Assembly: GCA_946490455.1 (NCBI GenBank)
Contig: CAMLXE010000149.1
Span: 1 to 5,142 of the forward strand
Length of the DNA stretch: 5,142 bases
Source: an uncultured Desulfovibrio sp.
GTDB lineage: Bacteria; Desulfobacterota; Desulfovibrionia; Desulfovibrionales; Desulfovibrionaceae
Reading direction: 5' to 3'
Shown here: positions 1 through 5,142 of the stretch, piece after piece
Position numbering within the stretch: position 1 is the stretch's first letter
Layout of the letters: each line of letters opens with the position of its first letter
Program-made: the position numbers and the translations under genes
Notes under the pieces: model-generated
Databases searched by the model: none
Seen by the model: only the letters and a program-made list of their open reading frames with translations
What the model was told of the DNA's origin: nothing

Positions 1-621
1 CGGAACGTTGGTGGGCGTCATGCCGAAGGCTGCAACAACTTCCCGTTCAACAACGGAAGACGTGACACGCAGTTTTTTGCCGGCTACGGCCTTGGGTGTA
101 TTCATATTCTTATGCGTCATGCCGAGCATGCGGAACTGGAAGGGGCAGGCGTGCATGATACGGGTGCCACGCTTCAGGAATTCGGCATTGATGCGATCAA
201 AGAAGGGTCCATTGAGAATACCTTGTTTGCCCTGTTCACCGGGGTAGTAGAGATTACGGTACTGTTCGGGACGGGTCAGAACAAAGGGAATCTCCAGGGC
301 ACCAAGTTCAGGAACATAGGTGCTCAGGTTACTGGATGAGCCATTACCCATTTGCAGAGCACCCATCTGAACCTTTTCAAAAATATCAACACAGGTTCCC
401 ATGACGCCACCGAGGAAGAATTCAACCTTGAAGCGTCCGTTACCTTCCTTTTCCATGATTTCCTGGAATTTTTTCCAGGGTTCATACTGGGACATGTAGG
501 CATTGGTCGAAGCACCCACCTTAATGACAATGGGAGCTGCCTGAGAGACAAAAGGAGTTGCCAGCATAAGAGCTGCTGCGGCCAACGCCAAGGAGATGGT
601 TTTTCCGCACTTTTTAAACAT
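1..621 (-). CDS. dctP: TRAP transporter substrate-binding protein DctP, N-terminal 207 residues (cut by left window edge)
   Basis: This is the periplasmic solute receptor of a TRAP transporter; it would bind a carboxylate-containing substrate and deliver it to the DctQM membrane pair. I translated it from the ATG at 621 and the frame stays open to base 1. Residues 1-28 form a Sec signal peptide: a basic start (MFKKCGK), a hydrophobic stretch rich in Ala and Leu, and a likely cleavage after SQA. The mature part begins IVIKVGAS, and later has EIPFVLTRPEQ (about 110-120), FRMLGMTHKN (about 163-172) and GKKLRVTSS (181-189). In this family the arginine of that last motif (Arg185 here) usually clamps the substrate carboxylate. 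Family members are about 320-340 aa, so roughly a third is missing on the left. A good ribosome site (CAGGAG, 628-633) lies 6 nt before the ATG. It is the last visible gene of the SDR-dctQ-dctM-dctP unit, 53 bp after dctM. The substrate cannot be read from the sequence. Confidence 0.93.
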   Translation of the reverse strand, partial: MFKKCGKTISLALAAAALMLATPFVSQAAPIVIKVGASTNAYMSQYEPWKKFQEIMEKEGNGRFKVEFFLGGVMGTCVDIFEKVQMGALQMGNGSSSNLSTYVPELGALEIPFVLTRPEQYRNLYYPGEQGKQGILNGPFFDRINAEFLKRGTRIMHACPFQFRMLGMTHKNMNTPKAVAGKKLRVTSSVVEREVVAAFGMTPTNVP

Positions 622-627
622 AGTGTA

Positions 628-633
628 CTCCTG
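628..633 (-). promoter_or_regulatory. Ribosome binding site of dctP
   Basis: The minus strand reads CAGGAG here, 6 nt before the ATG at 621. It fixes the start of dctP and shows that the gene has its own ribosome entry after the 53-bp gap that follows dctM. Confidence 0.75.
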
Positions 634-674
634 TGTAAAAGGGTGAGATGAAATATGGCTTAAAATCGCCAGGC

Positions 675-1962
675 CTAGTTTCCGTAATAGAGGTTGGGCA
701 GATACAGACAGGTCTGTGGGAAGATGACAATTATGGCGAGCGCAATAACAAGGCAGAGGGCAAAGGGAATGGCTGCCTTGAAGATCTTTTCGCTCTGCAC
801 ATTGGAAATGGAACTGGCTACAAACAGGTTGGTTCCAAGCGGAGGCGTGATGAATCCGATGGAGAGGTTGACGATCATGATCATGCCAAAGTGAACAGGG
901 TCAATCCCCAGAGCAACAGCCAGAGGCAGCAGGATGGGCGACAGGATGATGATGGCCGCAGAAGTCTCCATAAACATGCCGACAACCAGCAGGAAGAGGT
1001 TGATGAGCAGCAGAAGAACAAGAGGATTGTTGCTTGCCTGACGGAGAGATTCGGCAATATGGCTTGGAATGCCCATCAGCGTTACAACCTGGCCGAACAG
1101 GGTGGCAAGGCTGATAATGATCATAATGGGAACGATTGTGACGACTCCAGCCCTGGCGATGGAGGGGAATTCTCTCCAGGTGAATTCCTTATAGGCATAG
1201 CGTCCCGCGAAAATGGCATAGAGACAGGCCACTGCACCGGCTTCCGTCGGGGTAAAGATACCCGAGTAGATGCCACCAAGAATGATAACGGGAATCAACA
1301 GAGCCCATTTGGCAAGCCAGAATGCCTTAACGACGTCTCGCATAGACGAGCGTGTCCGGGTTCCGCGCCAGTCATTTTTCTTGGAGATAAGAAAGGCGGG
1401 AATCATGAGGCTGATGGCCACAAGGGCTCCGGGAATGAATCCGGCGAGGAAAAGTCTGCCTATGGAAGTGTCAGTAGCCACGCCATACAGAATCATGGGA
1501 TTGGAGGGAGGAATGATAACAGCCAGACAGCCGGCACAGGCTGCGACAGCAGCGGCAAAGGCGGGACTGTAGCCCTGATTTTTCATGCCAGGAACCATGA
1601 TTGTTCCAATAGCAGAAACCGAGGCTGCTGCGGATCCGCTCAGGTCCGCAAAGAACAGGCTGCCCAGTACCGTAGTCAGTGCGTAACCGCCGGGAAGTGC
1701 ACCCAGCAGAGTGTCAGCCAGCCCAAGGAGATACTTGGCAATACCACCGCGAGCCATGACCTGCCCTGCAAAGATGAAGAAGGGGAACGGCAAGAACGGT
1801 GAAGGAATCAAGACCCTGGAATGCGGCCAGAGGTGCATATTCCACAGGCAGCAGGCCTGACCATAGCATGTAGATCAGCGCGACAAGGCCAGAGGCAAAG
1901 GCAATGGGTACCCGCAAGAACAGAAACAGCAGCAATATTCCAAAAAGAATAAACCCTTCCAT
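675..1962 (-). pseudogene. dctM: TRAP transporter large permease DctM, frameshifted at codon 60/61
   Basis: This is the large, ion-coupled membrane subunit of the first TRAP system; it would move the DctP-delivered solute across the inner membrane. The start at 1962 begins MEGFILFGILLL and follows a ribosome site (GGGGA, 1970-1974, overlapping the dctQ stop). The first frame runs through GLDSFTVLAVP and then breaks, ending as an 82-aa product at 1714. The second frame resumes exactly with FFIFAGQVMARGG and continues to the TAG at 675. Removing one C from the CCCC run (GGGG on the plus strand, 1782-1785) restores a 428-aa protein, the same length as the intact DctM at 3569-4855. Family hallmarks in the repaired protein are LSGSAAASVSAIG (107-119), IIPPSNPMILYG (149-160), FTPTEAGAVA (236-245), GIDPVHFG (352-359) and ITPPLGTNLFVA (371-382), with many hydrophobic membrane segments. 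It could be a true pseudogene, a sequencing error, or much less likely rescued by +1 slippage. The family call is certain; the intactness is not. Confidence 0.93.
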
Positions 1963-1973
1963 AAAGTTATCCC

Positions 1974-2489
1974 CTAGTCCATAGAGATGCCAGGATTATA
2001 TGCAATACCCGTTTTCAGATAGCTACGAGTATCCTCAACAAAGACCTGGACAGTTCTGATGATGCAAAGAAAGAAACCACAGATGGTTCCGCAGGACACA
2101 ATCCACATGGGAATTCCCATTGCAGGAGCGGTCTTCATGATAAGCATCTGATTGATGACCATGGTGTATGAGGCGTACAGCATGACACAGTGAAAAATGA
2201 GGCACAAAATGGTCATGATGACATAAATGATATACTGTAGTCGTTGATTCATGGTCGAGGGGATAATATTGCAGACGATATGTTTGCGAATTCGTACCAC
2301 ATACGCCATCCCGAAGAAGATCATTGTCACAAGCAGGTAACGGATAATTTCTTCCGTATAGGCCCCTGGTGCATTGAGCACATATCTTCTGAATACCTCT
2401 ACATTTGTGAGTATAATAAGCGCTATCAGCAAGACAACACAGACATTTTCTTCAAGATGACGATCAAGATATTCAAGAAAGGATCGCAT
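1974..2489 (-). CDS. dctQ: TRAP transporter small permease DctQ, complete (171 aa)
   Basis: This is the small membrane subunit of the TRAP transporter, which pairs with DctM in the inner membrane and helps dock the DctP receptor. About four hydrophobic segments can be seen (near residues 16-37, 50-68, 86-110 and 126-148). The DctQ core is present: FRRYVLNAPGAYTEEIIRY (33-51), then FFGMAYVVRIRKHI (58-71), with the acidic TEE pair and a basic HI segment typical of the family. The C-terminal part has the usual GIPMWIVSCGTICG (125-138). The length fits the normal 160-180 aa. A longer reading from an ATG at 2522 is possible, but the strong GGAGGA just before 2489 and the family-like start MRSFLEYLDRHLEE favour the shorter one. 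The gene begins 36 bp after the SDR stop, and its own stop is 11 bp before dctM, so the three are probably cotranscribed. No frame damage is seen, unlike its two neighbours. Confidence 0.92.
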   Translation of the reverse strand: MRSFLEYLDRHLEENVCVVLLIALIILTNVEVFRRYVLNAPGAYTEEIIRYLLVTMIFFGMAYVVRIRKHIVCNIIPSTMNQRLQYIIYVIMTILCLIFHCVMLYASYTMVINQMLIMKTAPAMGIPMWIVSCGTICGFFLCIIRTVQVFVEDTRSYLKTGIAYNPGISMD

Positions 2490-2492
2490 GGT

Positions 2493-2498
2493 TCCTCC
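2493..2498 (-). promoter_or_regulatory. Ribosome binding site deciding the dctQ start
   Basis: The minus strand reads GGAGGA followed by ACC and the ATG at 2489. It is the strongest Shine-Dalgarno match near this gene and argues for the 2489 start over the in-frame ATG at 2522, which lies only 3 bp after the SDR stop codon. Confidence 0.7.
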
Positions 2499-2525
2499 AT
2501 TTGACAGTTGAAGAGTGTTCAATCT

Positions 2526-3346
2526 CTACAGACCGGCATAGGCCGTAAAACCGCCATCAACTGGAGTCATGGTTCCGGTAACATACTTGGAGGCATCCGA
2601 GGCATACCAGATAAGGGTACCGAGCAGATCATCAGGAACCCCCAATCTTCCCATGGGAGTCCTTTCAATAATCTTTTTGCCACGCCATCCCAGTTCTCCG
2701 GTTTGTGATGCCATGGATTCCCAGTTCTGCTTGCTGGGGAAGAAACCAGGAGCAATAGCGTTGACACGGATTTTGGGATTCAGATCCTTGGCCAGGTGAA
2801 CGGCGAGCCATTGCGTGAAATTGGCTACACCTGCCTTGGCAGCAGCATAGCTGGCTCTCCCCTCCAGGGGACGATAGGAGTTCATGGAAGCAATATTGAT
2901 AATGGAGCCACCTTCGGGATTGGGAATCATTTTTTTCGAGTAGAAGAAGCAGGGCCAGATACAGCCGGCAAAGAGGTTATAGGTAACCATCTTTTCCATG
3001 ATATCAAGGTCGAGATCAAACAGGGTAAGTCCATTATCACTGACTGAACCTGGAAGCAGTCCACCAGCAGTATTGACTACAATGTCAATGCTGCCAAAAT
3101 CTTCCATCACCTTGTCTGCATGTTCGGCAATCTGTTCACGCTGCATGCAGTCTATCTTGTATCCACGCAGGGTCACTCCCAGAGGACTCAGTTCACGAAT
3201 GGCTCTTTCAATCGGTTCGCTGTTGGAGTGGTAACACATGGCAACATTGGCTCCCGCACGAGCGCTTCGGCCATGGCTCCTCCTATAGTCCCTGAAGCTC
3301 CTGTTACAATTGCATTCTTACCTGTGAGCTGAAAACGTTCGAGCAT
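2526..3346 (-). pseudogene. SDR-family oxidoreductase, D-mannonate/fructuronate oxidoreductase-like, frameshifted near the N-terminus
   Basis: This is a cytoplasmic NAD(P)-dependent short-chain dehydrogenase. From the ATG at 3346 the protein begins MLERFQLTGKNAIVTGASGT and carries the TGxxxGxG cofactor loop (TGASGTIG, 15-22). The frame breaks after about residue 29 and would stop after 52 aa at 3188. The main frame picks up around GANVAMCYHSN and runs to the TAG at 2526. It contains NTAGG (about 93-97), the catalytic Ser in IINIASMNS (about 155) and YAAAK (Tyr and Lys about 168 and 172). The region RPLEGRASYAAAK, NFTQWLAVHLA, APGFFPSKQN, TPMGRLG and VDGGFTAYAGL resembles, from memory of the family, the mannonate/fructuronate oxidoreductase branch (YjmF-like). 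The span is 821 nt, one base short of a whole frame; a 4-nt loss is the neatest explanation and would imply about 274 aa, normal for this branch. AAGGA at 3353-3357 is its ribosome site. It heads the unit with dctQ, dctM and dctP. Exact substrate unknown; beta-2 ends in CYHSN without the usual NAD-selecting Asp. Confidence 0.88.
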
Positions 3347-3352
3347 GGTAAT

Positions 3353-3357
3353 TCCTT
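3353..3357 (-). promoter_or_regulatory. Ribosome binding site of the SDR gene
   Basis: The minus strand reads AAGGA, 6 nt before the ATG at 3346. It supports that ATG as the true start of the SDR, rather than the ATG at 3239 that opens the longer downstream frame but would lack the cofactor-binding loop. Confidence 0.7.
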
Positions 3358-3388
3358 ATTAGGTTACAAGGTGATGACTATGCTTGGC

Positions 3389-3410
3389 TACCTGTGGATT
3401 GGATCAGGTA
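3389..3410. promoter_or_regulatory. Inverted repeat TACCTG-N10-CAGGTA, candidate operator upstream of the SDR
   Basis: The arms TACCTG (3389-3394) and CAGGTA (3405-3410) are perfect complements separated by 10 bp, giving a 22-bp dyad centred about 53 bp before the SDR start. The size and place suit a dimeric repressor or activator. The right arm also belongs to an imperfect direct repeat: on the minus strand TGTTACCTGATC (3402-3413) resembles TGTAACCTAATA (3357-3368), 9 of 12 matching, 45 bp apart. No regulator gene is in the window and I do not recognise the site as that of a known family. Short arms like these can arise by chance. Confidence 0.3.
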
Positions 3411-3568
3411 ACAGGCATGACATGATGTCTATCTGAAACTCCCTGATATGAGATGAAGAACAGAATGTTCGTTTATCATATTTCCCTGTCTGGGAAGGCC
3501 TCCTCGCTAGCAGCTATATTTTGATAAAAGGTTTTTGATTTACCTCCTTTTGTTTTGGCTCAGGTTTT

Positions 3569-4855
3569 TCAACGCATAAGTGATGGCAACCAAAGCGTAA
3601 TTGGGGGAATATATGTAATGAGCATGAGAGCCAGAAGCTGAACCCCGAGGAAAGGCAAAATGGCGCGAGCTACAGCCGTCATCGAAACACCGGCAATGGG
3701 TGCAGCCACGAACAGGTTGACGCCAACAGGAGGGGTAATCATGCCAATACACAAATTGACGCACATGATAATGCCAAAATGGACCGGATCGATCCCGACA
3801 CTGGCGGCTAACGGTGCAAGAATTGGGGCAAGCAGAAGTACTGCCGCCGCACTTTCAAGGAATAACCCTGCGATAAGCAGGATGATATTCATAATCAGGA
3901 GAACACAGTAAGGATTGCTGGTATAGCTGAGCATGGTTTCGGCGAGCATCTGTGGTACCTGTCCAAAGGTAATGACCCAGCCGAAGGGGGCACAGGCCGA
4001 AACGATAAGCATGATGATGGCTGCCGTGATACCGCTTCCTACGGCGCTGCGAAAAACTTTGGCAGGAGTCAGGCGTCGATAGACGAAAAAGCCTATGAGC
4101 AGAGAGTAGGCTACCGAGACAGCACCGCCTTCTGTTGGGGTGAAGACACCTCCACGGATGCCCACGATGATAATAATGGGCATGACCAGAGCAAAGGAGG
4201 CATCCTTGAGACCAACCAGGAGGATTCGCAGTGTCAATGGTGAATTGCTCTTGGGGTAGCCACGGCGATGTGAAATCAGCGCAACGACAAAGACGATCCC
4301 AAGGCTGATGAGAATACCGGGAAGAATACCCCCCATAAACATGCTGCCTACAGAGGCGCTGGTTACTGCACCATAGACAATCATGAGCGTTGACGGAGGA
4401 ATAATGGGTCCCAGAACGCCGGTAGAGGCCGCTACAGCAGCGGTAAAGTCACGATCGTAACCATCCTTCTCCATGGTTGGACCAAGTATTTTGATAATGG
4501 CAGCCGTATCGGCCGTGGCTGATCCCGTAAGCCCCGCAAACAGGGTTCCAGTAGCAACCATGCTGTGTGCCAGACCTCCACGGACCCTTTGGAGAAGGAT
4601 TTTGCAGAAGCCTATCAGGCGTTCTGTAATGCCTGACTCGCTCATGAGGTCCCCCGCAAAGATGAAGAAGGGGATGGCCATGAGAGGAAAGGATGAGGCA
4701 GCATTGTACATTTGCTGGGTCATGATGCTGAAGGGCAACATGTCCGTGAAAAAGAGGTAGACAATCACGCCAAGACCAAGGCTCATGGCTACGGGTACAC
4801 CCAGAATCAGTGTGACGAGAAAAGGAATGAGCAGATAACCGATACCTTCAGTCAT
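3569..4855 (-). CDS. dctM: TRAP transporter large permease DctM of the second system, complete (428 aa)
   Basis: This is the ion-coupled transport subunit of a second TRAP system, an inner-membrane protein with about a dozen hydrophobic segments. The DctM hallmarks are intact and in order: AIPFFIFAGDLM (60-71), LTGSATADTAAI (109-120), GPIIPPSTLMIVYG (149-162), FTPTEGGAVS (238-247), FLESAAAVLLLAPILAPLA (332-350), GIDPVHFGIIM (354-364) and ITPPVGVNLFVAAP (373-386). The start at 4855 is chosen because GGGAGG lies 6 nt upstream and the ATG overlaps the dctQ stop as ATGA, the normal coupled junction; an in-frame ATG at 4885 would add ten residues inside dctQ. The protein ends PSLMR at a TGA at 3569. 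It shares length and motifs with the DctM at 675-1962, but differs widely in between, so the two are not a recent duplication. Its DctP is not in the window and probably lies upstream, beyond the right edge. The substrate cannot be assigned. Confidence 0.95.
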   Translation of the reverse strand: MTEGIGYLLIPFLVTLILGVPVAMSLGLGVIVYLFFTDMLPFSIMTQQMYNAASSFPLMAIPFFIFAGDLMSESGITERLIGFCKILLQRVRGGLAHSMVATGTLFAGLTGSATADTAAIIKILGPTMEKDGYDRDFTAAVAASTGVLGPIIPPSTLMIVYGAVTSASVGSMFMGGILPGILISLGIVFVVALISHRRGYPKSNSPLTLRILLVGLKDASFALVMPIIIIVGIRGGVFTPTEGGAVSVAYSLLIGFFVYRRLTPAKVFRSAVGSGITAAIIMLIVSACAPFGWVITFGQVPQMLAETMLSYTSNPYCVLLIMNIILLIAGLFLESAAAVLLLAPILAPLAASVGIDPVHFGIIMCVNLCIGMITPPVGVNLFVAAPIAGVSMTAVARAILPFLGVQLLALMLITYIPPITLWLPSLMR

Positions 4856-5142
4856 GAGCGACCTCCCGAATCCTGCAGGGCACACAGGTCTCCAAGGATA
4901 TGGGTCAGGGTAAACAGTATCATACTGGCTCCGCCAATGGGGACGGCCAGTCGCGGATAGATCATGGGAATGCGCATACCGTCGGAAACCATACCTTGGC
5001 TGCCGACTACAAAATCAACCCCGGCAATGAAGAGAAAAAGGGAGAAAGGTAGTACCGCACAGCGAATAACGAGAGCTACCAGAATATGTGTCCGCCCCGT
5101 CAGCTTGTTTAGAAGCAGATCAATGCCAACATGTGACCAGCT
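4852..5142 (-). CDS. dctQ: TRAP transporter small permease DctQ of the second system, C-terminal 96 residues (cut by right window edge)
   Basis: This is the C-terminal half of a DctQ small membrane subunit, partner of the DctM that follows. The frame is open from base 5142 (reading SWSHVGIDLLLNKLTG) to a TGA at 4852-4854 that overlaps the dctM start by 4 nt. The H-V-G-I-D pattern at the cut matches the segment after the second membrane helix of DctQ proteins. Two further hydrophobic segments follow (about residues 20-45 and 65-86 of the fragment), with IPMIYPRLAVPIGGASM between and into the last one, which is the usual DctQ signature of a short periplasmic turn ending in a VPIG-like motif. 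A normal DctQ has about 160-175 aa, so nearly half is missing on the right. It is too different in sequence from the DctQ at 1974-2489 to be a recent copy. Identification rests on this partial sequence plus the coupled dctM. Confidence 0.88.
   Translation of the reverse strand, partial: SWSHVGIDLLLNKLTGRTHILVALVIRCAVLPFSLFLFIAGVDFVVGSQGMVSDGMRIPMIYPRLAVPIGGASMILFTLTHILGDLCALQDSGGRS
4862..4867 (-). promoter_or_regulatory. Ribosome binding site deciding the start of the second dctM
   Basis: The minus strand reads GGGAGG, 6 nt before the ATG at 4855 and inside the end of dctQ. It supports the start at 4855 rather than the in-frame ATG at 4885 and fits translational coupling through the ATGA overlap. 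Confidence 0.7.

Larger units (their letters stand above)
3347..3568 (-). other. Intergenic region between dctM (second system) and the SDR; probable leader and control region
   Basis: This 222-bp gap separates the DctQM pair from the SDR unit, while all other junctions in the window are from a 4-nt overlap to 53 bp. It is AT-rich near its upstream end. Only tiny open frames of about 11-16 codons are seen, none with a good ribosome site, so it is probably non-coding. No clear rho-independent terminator is visible after dctM: the best hairpins are TTCCC-agaca-GGGAA (3483-3497), with no U-run, and a weak AAAAGG/CCTTTT pairing. A TATGAT hexamer (3475-3480) could be a -10 box, but no matching -35 lies 17 nt upstream. 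An inverted repeat (3389-3410) is listed separately. A new promoter for the SDR unit is likely from the gap size, but its position is not proven. Confidence 0.5.

Noticed and set aside
324..551. A 75-codon minus-strand frame inside dctP
   Set aside because: It overlaps the dctP reading frame, which has a signal peptide, ribosome site and family motifs over all 207 codons; the short frame has none of these.
648..1802. A 384-codon open frame on the plus strand opposite the first dctM
   Set aside because: Its product is a low-complexity hydrophilic sequence rich in Gly, Asn, Asp, Gln and Lys, as expected from the antisense of a hydrophobic membrane protein. The minus strand gives an unmistakable DctM, so this is a shadow frame.
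3433..3480. A 16-codon minus-strand frame (ATGATAAACG...) as a leader peptide
   Set aside because: It has no good ribosome site, no run of regulatory codons and no attenuator-like hairpins after it.
3483..3497. Hairpin TTCCC-agaca-GGGAA as terminator of the second dctM
   Set aside because: The stem is only 5 bp and no run of T follows on the minus strand, so it does not meet the form of a rho-independent terminator.
3540..3764. A 74-codon minus-strand frame across the end of the second dctM
   Set aside because: It is out of frame with dctM, whose C-terminal motifs (ITPPVGVNLFVAAP to PSLMR) cover the same bases; the alternative product resembles nothing I know.

Overview
The window is a metabolic gene block from a bacterium, with every gene on the minus strand (transcription runs from high to low coordinates). 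It carries parts of two tripartite ATP-independent periplasmic (TRAP) transporters and, between them, one short-chain dehydrogenase/reductase (SDR). The periplasmic binding protein with a Sec signal peptide suggests a Gram-negative host. Base composition looks moderate. I cannot name the genus; a proteobacterial or desulfovibrio-like host is only a guess. There is no RNA gene, CRISPR array, insertion sequence or phage gene.

In transcription order: (1) the C-terminal half of a DctQ small membrane subunit, entering at the right edge (4852-5142); (2) an intact DctM large membrane subunit of 428 aa (3569-4855), whose start overlaps the dctQ stop by 4 nt; (3) a 222-bp gap (3347-3568), the only sizeable non-coding stretch, probably holding the control region of the next operon; (4) an SDR related to the D-mannonate/fructuronate oxidoreductase type (2526-3346), frameshifted near its N-terminus; (5) an intact DctQ of 171 aa (1974-2489); (6) a second DctM (675-1962), frameshifted by one extra C at codon 60/61; (7) a DctP periplasmic binding protein (1-621) whose last third lies beyond the left edge.

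How it would work: DctP captures a carboxylate-bearing solute in the periplasm, and DctQ and DctM carry it across the inner membrane using an ion gradient. The SDR would oxidise or reduce the imported sugar acid or a derivative. The SDR subtype suggests a hexuronate, aldonate or similar sugar acid, but this is inference. The second DctQM pair presumably has its own DctP and perhaps a different substrate.

The most notable point is that two of the four genes of the SDR-dctQ-dctM-dctP unit are interrupted by small indels, while the neighbouring QM pair reads cleanly. This is either operon decay or sequence error. For dctM, +1 slippage at a CCC-C site is a third, less likely possibility. I see no convincing sign of a wholly new system; the block is a recognisable uptake and catabolism cassette.
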